From positions 1,785,666 to 1,849,665 of the forward strand of contig JAIZWK010000001.1 of the NCBI GenBank assembly GCA_021498095.1: a stretch of DNA of 64,000 bases, read 5' to 3'. Source of the DNA: Candidatus Harpocratesius repetitus. Its GTDB lineage: Archaea > Asgardarchaeota > Lokiarchaeia > Sigyniarchaeales > Promethearchaeaceae. The notes under the pieces are model-generated. The model saw only the letters and a list, made by a program, of their open reading frames with translations, was not told the origin of the DNA and ran no database searches. The position numbers were made by a program, and so were the translations under genes. Positions 8,984 to 17,841 of this stretch are shown here, in pieces; the stretch's first letter is position 1; the number at the start of each line of letters is the position of its first letter.

Positions 8984-10159
8984 TTATAATTTTCCCATGA
9001 TCGCTAATCTCAAGATTTTTTTATAGCGTTCACTCTCAACTAAATATTGAAGAGTGGGGGAAATAAAATCGATTGCACGGAAAAGACGCCGAATCTCATG
9101 AGCAAATTGGATTTTTTCAGGATCAATTTTAAAATCAGAAGCTTTAGCTTTCTTTACAGTTTCAATCCATGCAACTGGGTTTTTTTGTTTCATTATTCCA
9201 TCTAGTGCATATATCCCCAAATCTTCCATTCCTGCGGATAATAATGCACTGGCTTCAGCGCGATATAATTTTGGATCAGTTTGAACTGCTCGAATATCAG
9301 CAACTCCAAAATTTGTAATTCCTAATGTAATTGAAGATTTTCCTGAGCCATATTTACCAATAAACTCTTTAGCATAAACGTAAAGTAAATGTTGGTAATC
9401 TTCATGAGATATTATCCCTTTCGATGCAGCTACATAATCAGTATTAAAAATCATATAATTAATCTGATCCCAATCAACTTGAGAAACTGGAACAGTCATA
9501 AAATCTTGAATTCGAAACTCTCCATCAAACTCGTCTTCATATGCTAATGGTAAAGCTACAGCAATTGCTTTGGTGCCATATTCGTGCATCATCTCTTGCA
9601 TTTGTGTAAATTTTGAAAAGGAGGCTTCGAATCTATCTTTATTCATATTTTTTTTGATTGTATTGATTATCTTGTTCACAGATTCTAATTTATCTAACCC
9701 AGATTTTTCTTTAATTTTTTTCCAGATTTTTTTCTTTTTTCTTTTTGATTTTACCAATTTTGACTTTTCACGGATTTCTGTGGCTCTTTTTGCTTCTTTT
9801 GGATCTGTTGGTGGTTCTAAATCAATGAGAACTCCTTGTGGGATGATAAAACCGTTGATTTTATACCACTCAAGAAGATTTTTAATCAATTTACTAAATT
9901 TTTCTACAGAAATCTCATTAGCATAATATCCATCTTCGACGCTTAACAAGGGCCAAGGAATCATGTGCTCTTCAATCCCTAAGTCTCGGAACTTTATCAT
10001 CATATCTTTAAGATCTGGATCTTGAAGATCTTTTGGTAAAATTCGAAGAGCGCAATAGGTATTGGTTTTCGCCAGCACTTCAATTGCACCGGAATCAATC
10101 ATTTCCCGTGGAGACATAAATTCCACCGGAAAAATAATTCTATTAAATTTTTCAACCAT
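8984..10159 (-). CDS. TIM-barrel-like protein, possible glycoside hydrolase
   Basis: A 391-residue soluble protein without signal peptide. The spacing of eight strand-like segments fits a (beta/alpha)8 barrel: RIIFPVEF, TYCALRIL, HMIPWPLL, GVLIDLEPP, AIAVALPLA, INYMIFNTDY, SITLGITNFG and LGIYALDG. Strand 4 ends in D-x-E (DLEPP, near residue 114), where chitinase-like family GH18 enzymes carry the catalytic acid, so a carbohydrate-active role is plausible but unproven. A basic coiled insertion (about residues 125-175, many Lys) interrupts the barrel after strand 4. It heads the operon with the toroid-like and membrane proteins. Confidence 0.55.
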   Translation of the reverse strand: MVEKFNRIIFPVEFMSPREMIDSGAIEVLAKTNTYCALRILPKDLQDPDLKDMMIKFRDLGIEEHMIPWPLLSVEDGYYANEISVEKFSKLIKNLLEWYKINGFIIPQGVLIDLEPPTDPKEAKRATEIREKSKLVKSKRKKKKIWKKIKEKSGLDKLESVNKIINTIKKNMNKDRFEASFSKFTQMQEMMHEYGTKAIAVALPLAYEDEFDGEFRIQDFMTVPVSQVDWDQINYMIFNTDYVAASKGIISHEDYQHLLYVYAKEFIGKYGSGKSSITLGITNFGVADIRAVQTDPKLYRAEASALLSAGMEDLGIYALDGIMKQKNPVAWIETVKKAKASDFKIDPEKIQFAHEIRRLFRAIDFISPTLQYLVESERYKKILRLAIMGKL

Positions 10160-10209
10160 TTGTTTTCAACCTATGAAGAAAGTAATAATTATTTTAGATT
10201 TGAAAAAAA

Positions 10210-11157
10210 TTATTTTTGCAACCAGTAAAGGATTCGACTGAGTAATGGTGCTTTATTTCCTATAAATTCATGGCCTCCATTGTCAAAAATTAAACACTGA
10301 TCATCAGGTAGGTTCATTTTTGCTTTGTTAGGAACAAAATTCGTTTCAAAGCGAACAATATCATCATCTTTACAATGTGCTAAAAAAACACGGTTTATAT
10401 ATGAATAATCATGAGTAATATAATTGATCGGAGAATTTTGATGGAATGCGTCTAAAAATGCCTCTTCATCTTTAATATGTCGAACAATTGATTTATAACG
10501 TAATCTTTTCACGAAATTACCTTTTTTAAAATTCCTTTCAAACATTATTCGAGCATCGTATGGTGCACAAATTGCGATAATCTTTTGTATACGGGATTCA
10601 TGAAGTAATTTCGTTAAAACCATTGTTGCCCCAAAGGATGCGCCTATTACAAATATTTTATTACGATCTACTCCTTGATGCGAATACATCCATTCAAATG
10701 CTTGTGGAACATCTTTATAAACACGTTGCACAAACTCACCATGCAAAGTGTGCAAGATATGTGGTTCGTTCGGTAATCGAGAAGCTCCTGAAGCACGAAA
10801 ATCATAAGCAAAAACCCGAAATCCTGCTAAGCATAATGAACTTAAAAATACTTCAAAATTGAAATCTTGGGCAAATCCTCCCAATCCATGGAAGAACAAA
10901 ATACTTGGAGCAGTATTTGATGTAGTATCTGATGAGTAAATATAACCTTGCAAAGTTCTACCATCATCCATAGCGATTTTTTCTTCAAGTCTTTGAATTT
11001 GGACGGTTTGAATCCAATGTTTTTTTCTTTTTTCTATCAATCGAATTCTTATCCCTCGAAAAAGAAATCTTCCTATCTTTGTTGTGATCCATCCAGTAAT
11101 TAATCCCCCAAGAAAAATTGCTATCTTTAAGAGATCCATATTCAAGTTACAATTCAA
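10210..11157 (-). CDS. Membrane-anchored alpha/beta-hydrolase
   Basis: A 315-residue serine hydrolase. One N-terminal membrane helix (about residues 8-30) precedes an alpha/beta-hydrolase domain with the oxyanion HG (FFHGLGGFAQDF), the nucleophile elbow GASFGA, a likely catalytic Asp in HCKDDDIVRFE and the His in NGGHEFIG near the C terminus. The sequence layout is that of acylaminoacyl-peptidase or BAAT-like esterases, so it may cut esters, thioesters or peptides; the substrate is unknown. It lies 50 bases upstream of the TIM-barrel-like gene on the same strand and may belong to that operon. ATG codons at positions 1 and 7 both fit. Confidence 0.78.
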   Translation of the reverse strand: MNCNLNMDLLKIAIFLGGLITGWITTKIGRFLFRGIRIRLIEKRKKHWIQTVQIQRLEEKIAMDDGRTLQGYIYSSDTTSNTAPSILFFHGLGGFAQDFNFEVFLSSLCLAGFRVFAYDFRASGASRLPNEPHILHTLHGEFVQRVYKDVPQAFEWMYSHQGVDRNKIFVIGASFGATMVLTKLLHESRIQKIIAICAPYDARIMFERNFKKGNFVKRLRYKSIVRHIKDEEAFLDAFHQNSPINYITHDYSYINRVFLAHCKDDDIVRFETNFVPNKAKMNLPDDQCLIFDNGGHEFIGNKAPLLSRILYWLQK

Positions 11158-11285
11158 TCATGATCTTTAAAAATGTAATAAAAAATTCCCAGAATTCTGG
11201 AGATTGAATTAATTAAAAAGATTCAGCTTTTAACTCACGCAAATAATTAAAAAAAAATAATGAAAGTTTTATTAGTTACTGCAAT

Positions 11286-12920
11286 TTAATGGCGAAAAAC
11301 TCGCTTTCCGCAAAATACAAGTGAAACATTCAATTCATCTGCTTTTTGAATAACCATATCATCACGAATCGAACCACCAGGATTTAATATTGCTTTTGCA
11401 CCCGCTTTAACTGCTTCTTCTAGTCCATCTGGAAATGGAAAGAAACTATCTGTACCCATCACACTTCCTTGTAGATCATGACCGAATTCACGAGCTTTAT
11501 CTGCTGCTAATCGAACGACATGAACTCGAGATTGTTGACCTGCTCCAATTCCCAGTGTATAAATTCCAGTTTCATATTCTTTTGCAAATGCTGCAGAATT
11601 GGATTTAGCCCATTTTGAAACACGGTAAGCAAATATTAATGCTTCTTTTTCTCGTTCAGAAACTGGTCGTTGGGTTTTTACACTCCATTCTTTAATTATT
11701 GGTTTCCAATCATAATCTTGAACTAGAACACCACCTAAAACGCTGCGAATTTCTGGTTGTTGGTAAATTTCATTTCTATGGGTAAGAAAATCTCCAAATG
11801 CAACAATTCGCATATTTTCCTTTGTCTTAAGTATTTTTAATGCTTCCGGCTCAAATTCTGGTGCTAAAAGTACTTCAACAAATACCTTTTTCTCCTCGAT
11901 GATATAATGGGCAACTTCCGCTGTCAGTTTGTTATTAAATCCCCAAATTCCTCCAAATGCAGACAAAGGATCGGTAGAAAAGGCATGTTTGGTAGCTTCA
12001 AGTTGTGAATTGTAATCAATAGCAACACCATTTGGAGTGGTATGCTTAAAAATGGCACATATTTGATGTTCGGCATGATCTTGTTGAAAATCGAGTAAAA
12101 CTTGCATGCATGCATCAATATCTAACCAGTTATTAAAAGAAATGGCTTTTCCATGAAGTTTTTTCAAATCACTTAATCCTAGTGATTTCTCCGTATCTTC
12201 ATATAAATATCCTCTTTGCTCCCAATTTTCTCCATATCGGCATTTTTGCACCTTTCGGTATAATTTTATTAAAAGTTCTGGAAAATCATGAGTGTCTTTA
12301 TCTATTACGGCGTTTGAATTTTCTTGCATATTTTTACCAAGATAATTTGCAATGGTTGCATCGTAAAGACTAGTTGTAGCAAAAACTTCTTGAGCCAGCT
12401 GCCAACGAATTTCTAAAGGAACTTTGCCATTGTTTTCATGCATTAATTTGATTATTTCTTCGTATCGATTTGGATTGCTAACCACAACAACATCATGAAA
12501 AGATTTAGCCGCTGCCCGAATTTGTGTTGGACCTCCAATATCGATCATCTCAAGTGCAGCGTTTAAATCAGTATCTGCTTTGGCAATTACATCTTTAAAT
12601 GGATAAAGATTACAAACTACCATATCTATAGGTAAAATATTATATTTTTCAGCATCTGCCATATCTTGAGGATTATCCCTACGCATTAGTAATCCACCAT
12701 GAATACGTGGATGCAATGTTTTTACCCGACCGTCAAACATTTCTGGAGATTTTGTAAAATTAGAGACTTGAATAATAGGAATGCCGGCGGATTGTAAAGT
12801 ACGAGCAGTCCCTCCAGTAGATAAGATTTCAATATGAAAATCATCAACTAACTGTCTGGCAAAATCTACAATTCCTGTTTTATCAAAGACACTGATCAAA
12901 GCGCGCTGAATTGAATTCAT
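11286..12920 (-). CDS. purH: Bifunctional AICAR transformylase/IMP cyclohydrolase
   Basis: The enzyme makes the last two steps of purine synthesis: formylation of AICAR from 10-formyl-THF and ring closure to IMP. The N-terminal cyclohydrolase domain has STGGTA and GRVKTLHPRIHGG. The transformylase domain has the Lys-His pair in KHTTPNGVA (canonical bacterial form KHNNPCG), DPLSAFGG and a C-terminal LNPGGSIRDD. The frame is open from 12944, but homologues begin M-x-x-x-RALIS, which favours the ATG at 12920 (MNSIQRALIS); I see no strong ribosome site at either. Many archaea use PurP and PurO instead, so the fused bacterial-style form is notable. IMP dehydrogenase lies 3 kb away. Confidence 0.92.
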   Translation of the reverse strand: MNSIQRALISVFDKTGIVDFARQLVDDFHIEILSTGGTARTLQSAGIPIIQVSNFTKSPEMFDGRVKTLHPRIHGGLLMRRDNPQDMADAEKYNILPIDMVVCNLYPFKDVIAKADTDLNAALEMIDIGGPTQIRAAAKSFHDVVVVSNPNRYEEIIKLMHENNGKVPLEIRWQLAQEVFATTSLYDATIANYLGKNMQENSNAVIDKDTHDFPELLIKLYRKVQKCRYGENWEQRGYLYEDTEKSLGLSDLKKLHGKAISFNNWLDIDACMQVLLDFQQDHAEHQICAIFKHTTPNGVAIDYNSQLEATKHAFSTDPLSAFGGIWGFNNKLTAEVAHYIIEEKKVFVEVLLAPEFEPEALKILKTKENMRIVAFGDFLTHRNEIYQQPEIRSVLGGVLVQDYDWKPIIKEWSVKTQRPVSEREKEALIFAYRVSKWAKSNSAAFAKEYETGIYTLGIGAGQQSRVHVVRLAADKAREFGHDLQGSVMGTDSFFPFPDGLEEAVKAGAKAILNPGGSIRDDMVIQKADELNVSLVFCGKRVFRH

Positions 12921-12944
12921 AAGATCTACAAAGATGCCAACCAA

Positions 12945-13914
12945 AAATAGATTCCGAATCGCCAGAATATTAATTATCTATTTATTTTATTTAGGGAATG
13001 GAATGGGCATTTCCTCTTTTTTGTGTCCCATTTGTCCCAATTTCGTGTGATTTGCAAAATGGACACTGAATTGGAATATCTTTAAATTTAGTTTTGCATT
13101 CATCGTCTGATTAAATCATTAGATCTGAATATATCTTGGTGCGCGGCGGCTTCTTACGACCCAACATAATAAAACAAAGAAATTAAGTAAGTTAAATTCA
13201 TAGGAAATTTGCGAATATCTTGTTTTTATATAATAAATGCTTCAGATCCACGAATAGTTGTCAACTAAATAAGTTAAAACCGGGTCCAATGAATTTAAAA
13301 AAGAAATAAAAAAAAGAGCGCAAGTTTAATTATCTATTTAATTAGGAATTCATCTTTTTTGTATATTTTTTTTTCTTCCTGGTTTTTTATTATTAGTTTT
13401 GAGATGCTATTTTTCTTTCATTCGCTTAAATGAGCAAAACTTGCATAATTTTTATCTACAAGAAAAATAAGCGGGGTTAAGGACTTACTTTTCTCGAAAC
13501 TGTGCTTTGGAATCCATTCTTAATCTATTTTATAATATAATTACTATAAGAGGCTTTAGCAATTTTTTTTATCTTAATCAAATTCTATCTTTTGGACCAA
13601 TATTTTCGACAATACTCCCGCGCATCCAATTACTATTTGAGTCGGCATCTTTAAAACATTAAATGCGGTCAAGAATTTCACATTTCCATCATTTTTCTTT
13701 GAATTATTGACTTATTTATATGTATTTTTTATAAACTATGTTTCGACAAAATTATAATTGGGATAGATTTGGGGATTGTGGATAATTTATACAAGATTTT
13801 TGGATTTCCTTCAAATTTTCGAATTCTGCTATAACCTCATAAGACATGGCTCTTAAAAAAAAATTAAAATGCTCTAAAAAAAGGGGCACTATCCCCATTA
13901 GTTACATTTTTACT
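12945..13914. other. Gene-free stretch of about 970 bases
   Basis: No frame on either strand gives a convincing protein. The DNA is AT-rich with many short homopolymers. Two things stand out: a small GC-rich island around 13141-13160 (GCGCGGCGGC), sharply different from its surroundings and possibly part of a structured RNA, and a 15-base direct repeat TTAATTATCTATTTA at 12970-12984 and 13326-13340. I could not fold it into a tRNA or see T-loop consensus. It separates purH from the leucine-rich-repeat-like gene and is the longest stretch without a gene in the window. Confidence 0.6.
13876..13896 (-). terminator. Hairpin plus T-run after the LRR-like gene
   Basis: Read on the minus strand, GGGG-ATAGTG-CCCC is followed at once by seven Ts, 19 bases beyond the stop of the leftward LRR-like gene. 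The stem is only four G:C pairs, but its position and the T-run fit a transcription terminator. Confidence 0.5.
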
Positions 13915-15153
13915 TTATAAATAAATATGATAGCCTTTTTTTGTTTTTACTTTAGGTCTTTCTAACTGCACTATTTCCCGAAAACATTCACGCCATTTCT
14001 CCGGCATTTTTGGAATCCAAGACTCCACGTACTTCAGATACTCTACCCGCTCTCTGGTCCATTCACGTTCATCATTCCAAAAATTTTTCTTGCATTTTTC
14101 ATATCGATCTTTATACTTTTCATATATTGCTTCAATGCGCTTCTTTCGGTTTATGGGAATATCCACACAATCCCAAAAAGGAAGGGGTAAATAGGTTAAA
14201 TCGGGAATTTTCGGGCAATAATCTATTTGAATGTAAATACGCGGCTTGTAGGTTAATTCAATCGGTAGCTCTTCCATATCTTTCATATCATAAATTTCAA
14301 GATCTTCTAAATTTATGCAATAAGCCCAATTGGATGGAATTTTGAACGCTGGTTTTTCAACAGTCTTTCCATTAGCAGAAATTTTATTAGCAGAAATTTG
14401 GTTAGGGTTGTATGCAAGCAAGTTTTCAAGAATTATTTTTCTTAAATAAAAAGAGGATGAGAAATTAATATTCCAATCAATCAGATTAATCTTGTAAAAA
14501 GTAACTTCTTCTAAATATTGATAATTAGAAGCATCAGTTGGTATTGTAAGCAGTTTAGGACACGAAGCCAAAACCAGTTTTTTCAGTTTAGAGGGCCAAC
14601 CTGTGATGTGTTCCAAATCACAATGTGATATATCCAAAGAGGTACAATTCTCGAATATGGAAAAATCGACAGATTTCTGCGGAAATTTGCATTTATAAAA
14701 CGATAAAGAATTTATATGATTTATTCTGGGAATTTTGGAAAAATCAATGGTTTCGTGTCTAAAACCTCTCGGAATAAAGATAAGATCAACATGCTCGCTT
14801 TGAGAAAAATCAATATCCAAGTTTTCTATATGCAGACCGTGGACCACAAATTCTTTTAAAAATCGATACTGCGAAGGGTCTTCAGGAACCCGCTTCAAGT
14901 TAGGACACTTATATATATCAATTTTTTCAATTTTAGGCGGCCACACTACAATTTCCTCCAGATCGCACCCCCCGATAATTATTTCTCTTAAATCTATCAA
15001 ATGAGAAAGATCTACCTTTTTTGGATTGAATCTGCAGCCGGTAAAATATCTTCTGAGAAATTTGCGATTATTTATTATTTTAGAACTGTCTATTTCAATA
15101 TTTTCGATGAATTCACCATCAAGTTGATCATGATGCATTTTTTTATCCTTCAT
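13915..15153 (-). CDS. Leucine-rich-repeat-like protein
   Basis: A 412-residue soluble protein with irregular repeats in which a strand-like L-x-x-L/I-x-I segment is followed by C/N-x-L: for example LREIIIGGCDLEEI, IEKIDIYKCPNLKRV, CTSLDISHCDLEHI and LKKLVLASCPKLLTI. These cover about residues 45-330 and resemble leucine-rich repeats with Cys in the asparagine-ladder position. A basic, Trp-rich C terminus (about 340-412) follows. Such proteins usually mediate binding. ATG at 15153 opens the frame, but the second Met (15138) follows AAGGAT by six bases and may be the real start. It sits in an accessory-looking interval. Confidence 0.65.
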   Translation of the reverse strand: MKDKKMHHDQLDGEFIENIEIDSSKIINNRKFLRRYFTGCRFNPKKVDLSHLIDLREIIIGGCDLEEIVVWPPKIEKIDIYKCPNLKRVPEDPSQYRFLKEFVVHGLHIENLDIDFSQSEHVDLIFIPRGFRHETIDFSKIPRINHINSLSFYKCKFPQKSVDFSIFENCTSLDISHCDLEHITGWPSKLKKLVLASCPKLLTIPTDASNYQYLEEVTFYKINLIDWNINFSSSFYLRKIILENLLAYNPNQISANKISANGKTVEKPAFKIPSNWAYCINLEDLEIYDMKDMEELPIELTYKPRIYIQIDYCPKIPDLTYLPLPFWDCVDIPINRKKRIEAIYEKYKDRYEKCKKNFWNDEREWTRERVEYLKYVESWIPKMPEKWRECFREIVQLERPKVKTKKGYHIYL

Positions 15154-15306
15154 TTCTATTTTTTAATTTTAGATTTTCTGTTTTTTACTTTTTTATTTCT
15201 TATTTTTTAATATTGATTTGTGCTCCTTATTTTATTGCTATCTCTATTTTCTCTATTTTCTTTTTTTTTAACTAAATAAATTAAAAAAACTACAGCAAAA
15301 TAAAGG

Positions 15307-15864
15307 TTATGATGCTTCTACAAACGCCCTTAATTTGCTGATGAACGCCTCAAATTCCTGCATGAAAATGCAGTATTCAGGAATATTGACCAAATCGCTT
15401 TCATCAGAAAAGCCGTAAAATGCCTTAAATTCTTCAATGTAGTAGGCACGGATGTTCTCATAATTGGCTAAATAAGTGCGGTAGACTTTCTGCCGATTTT
15501 TTTGGAATGGGGCGACAGCAGGGTCAAGATTTGGGGTTTCAATTTTTTCAAGGATTTTTTTCTTAATTTTATCAAATTGAATATGGCCATCTGCATCGAG
15601 AGTGGGAATCCACCTATTATATGAATCTGTTTCTCCAATCACTCCAAATCTTTTTAAGAGATTTCCAAGAATTTGTTGGTCATAACCGTAATAAAGTGTT
15701 TTGGAACGGCGTGCCATTCTTTCTTGCCTTAACCATTCAGCGCCTTTGATAATCACCTCTCGGACACTTAAGCCAATATTCTGTGGGTCATTCCGCATTC
15801 TGATAAAAAGTAGGTTTAGAAATGTTCGAAAAAATTTACAATCCAATAAATTTGCTTCACTCAA
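15307..15864 (-). CDS. Hypothetical protein, 185 aa
   Basis: I do not recognise the family. The protein is soluble, helical and aromatic-rich, with charged segments (RQERMARRSK, about residues 50-59) that could bind nucleic acid and a C-terminal helix rich in Phe and Glu. The frame starts at TTG (15864); an internal Met at codon 22 (RMRNDP) is an alternative start. It lies beside the LRR-like gene on the same strand and next to a gene remnant, in the accessory interval between purH and guaB. Confidence 0.55.
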   Translation of the reverse strand: MSEANLLDCKFFRTFLNLLFIRMRNDPQNIGLSVREVIIKGAEWLRQERMARRSKTLYYGYDQQILGNLLKRFGVIGETDSYNRWIPTLDADGHIQFDKIKKKILEKIETPNLDPAVAPFQKNRQKVYRTYLANYENIRAYYIEEFKAFYGFSDESDLVNIPEYCIFMQEFEAFISKLRAFVEAS

Positions 15865-15880
15865 CTAAAGAAATTATTAA

Positions 15881-16114
15881 GAATCAATCATCAACAAAAG
15901 CAATTACATCTCAACTAACATTTCCAGCAATTTATTTTTAGATATTTCCGAGCAAATAGACTTAATTGAGTTTACAAAATATGCCATTTTGGATTTTACC
16001 AATCAAGAATTGGAAACAATAAGTGAAAAAGAAGTGCAAAAATTAGAAGGTATTGCAAAAAAAATATTGAAAAAATATTCACAAGTTCTGGATATTGAAT
16101 TAAAATCAAATTAA
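15881..16114 (+). pseudogene. Remnant of a coding sequence, C-terminal part
   Basis: The forward frame stays open for 77 codons after TAA 15878-15880 and ends at TAA 16112-16114. It reads like a real protein tail (LFLDISEQIDLIEF, QKLEGIAKKILKKY, ending DIELKSN) but has no ATG, GTG or TTG in a sensible place. This suggests the 3' end of a decayed or truncated gene. It lies convergent with guaB and divergent from the 185-residue protein gene. A functional short gene with a rare start is the alternative. Confidence 0.35.
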
Positions 16115-16141
16115 AATTATTCTGATGAAAAAAAAGAGAAA

Positions 16142-17623
16142 TCAATTAATTAAATCGTGGGGTTGAGCCTCTGTTGCTCCTGAAGATGTAATACGCGCAA
16201 TACGGATTTTTGATGCTTCTTTAATTGATTTCACCCCTCCATAAATTAACCCGTTACGAATTCCATCTTCTAACTGATCAAGAACTCCTTTTAATGGTCC
16301 TAAAAAGCTAACAAAACCAGAAACTCCTTCTGCCAATTTCTTCGAATCTTTCACATATCGATCATCGGCATATGATCCAACGGCTCTTGCTTCTGCACTA
16401 CCCATTCCACGGTATACTTTCACTTTTCGACCCTTCACAGTATCAATATATCCTGGTGATTCGGTGCATCCTGCAAAGAAATGCCCTGACATAATCATAT
16501 CCGCCCCAACTGCAAAAGCTTTTACTAAATCTCCCGGATACTTGAATCCTCCATCAGAAATTAAGCTTATTTTGGGATTATAGTCCATAATTGCATCTTT
16601 TACTTCTGCTGTAGCAAAAAGTGTTGGCGCACCAACTCCTGTTTGAATCGTAGTCGTGCAGATTGATCCTGAACCCATTCCAACTTTAATTCCAATAAAT
16701 TTGTCTTCAGGATATCCATAAGTTAGGATTGCCTCTGCTGCTTCATATGTTCCAATATTGCCTAAAACAAATTTTGAATCAAGTATCTCCATCATTTCTT
16801 TTGCAGCAACCATATCTGCCTTTTTATAGAACTCTGCTACATCGGTCATCATAATATCTGCTTTTGCTGCTGCCTGCTTTAATATTTCTAAATCATGTGG
16901 ATCTTTTGGTAGAAAAGGGCTACAACCCAAACCTACTAATAAACGACCTTTATCATCCTTAGAACTATAAGGATAAGTTGGTTTCAAATCCTTTTTGGTA
17001 ATTAATCCGACCAATACTCCATCTGCATCCACAAGTGGTATTTTTTCTTTCCGAATTTCATAAAGTTTGTTTAATCCTTCTTCGCGCGAAACATTTGCTG
17101 GCAAACATACGGGATTTCGAGTCATAACTTCATCTACAGTTCCATTCTCGTTGGAATCAAATGGAATATCACGGGAAGTAATTATTCCGACTACTTTATT
17201 TTGATAATCTACAACTGGAAATCCACTGATTCCCTTTTCCTTCATCTTCTTGACTACTTCTCTAATCGTCATATCAGGTCGAACAGTTGCGACATCTTCA
17301 ATTATAAAACTGCGCGCTCGCTTAACCTTCTTTACCATCTCCAACTGTCGTTCATAACTACAATTTCGATGCAAAACGCCTAAACCACCTTCTCGAGCTA
17401 TAGCGATCGCCATTTGAGTTTCTGTAACAGTGTCCATAGCGGCCGAAATAATGGGTGATTCAAAATGAAATGGGCCGAGATTGGTAGCAATATTGCATTC
17501 ATGTGGTAAGAAATCAGTATAACCTGGTAAGCAGATTACGTCATCGAATGTGAGAACCCAGCCTTGGTCTGCGGCAACTTTCTGTCTAAAAGAGTATGAT
17601 TTTTGTTGTATTCCCATACACAA
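16142..17623 (-). CDS. guaB: IMP dehydrogenase
   Basis: A 493-residue enzyme oxidising IMP to XMP with NAD, the committed step to GMP. The catalytic barrel begins LTFDDVICLPGYTDFLP and is split by a pair of CBS domains (about residues 95-210) that bind adenine nucleotides in regulated family members. The catalytic loop GMGSGSICTTTIQTG (near residue 315) carries the active Cys. The phosphate-binding DGGFKYPGD and flap YRGMGSAEA follow. One unusual point: the loop reads SICTTTIQTGVG, where many enzymes have SICTTRIVTGVG. Start is ATG 17623 or ATG 17617 (MGIQQ). It complements purH in purine supply. Confidence 0.95.
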   Translation of the reverse strand: MCMGIQQKSYSFRQKVAADQGWVLTFDDVICLPGYTDFLPHECNIATNLGPFHFESPIISAAMDTVTETQMAIAIAREGGLGVLHRNCSYERQLEMVKKVKRARSFIIEDVATVRPDMTIREVVKKMKEKGISGFPVVDYQNKVVGIITSRDIPFDSNENGTVDEVMTRNPVCLPANVSREEGLNKLYEIRKEKIPLVDADGVLVGLITKKDLKPTYPYSSKDDKGRLLVGLGCSPFLPKDPHDLEILKQAAAKADIMMTDVAEFYKKADMVAAKEMMEILDSKFVLGNIGTYEAAEAILTYGYPEDKFIGIKVGMGSGSICTTTIQTGVGAPTLFATAEVKDAIMDYNPKISLISDGGFKYPGDLVKAFAVGADMIMSGHFFAGCTESPGYIDTVKGRKVKVYRGMGSAEARAVGSYADDRYVKDSKKLAEGVSGFVSFLGPLKGVLDQLEDGIRNGLIYGGVKSIKEASKIRIARITSSGATEAQPHDLIN

Positions 17624-17675
17624 AAGTGGTATTCATTTCTTTTCAATTTTACGCTTAAGCTGAAGCATGCTATCC

Positions 17676-17687
17676 ATTATAAATAAT
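17676..17687 (-). promoter_or_regulatory. Putative archaeal TATA box for guaB
   Basis: On the minus strand the sequence TTATTTATAATG lies about 55 bases before the guaB start, which would place transcription start some 25-30 bases before the ATG. The region is AT-rich, so the match is only suggestive. Confidence 0.3.
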
Positions 17688-17841
17688 TAATTTTTAATTA
17701 GGTGGTGAAAAGTTAGACTAATGAAGATTTCTGATAAAAAAGATTTTTAAAAGTAATTACTATATAATCAAAAGAGAATTATCCATTTAAAAAAGACGTT
17801 GTGTTTTCCATCTTTTATAGGATGAATAATTATAATATATA

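Noticed and set aside
9570..9926. 118-codon forward open frame
   Set aside because: It lies opposite the Lys-rich coiled insertion of the TIM-barrel-like protein; its Phe/Ile-rich composition is the mirror of AAA/AAG-rich codons.
13130..13240. tRNA gene in the GC-rich island
   Set aside because: No T-loop consensus and no acceptor stem pairing of the expected length could be found.
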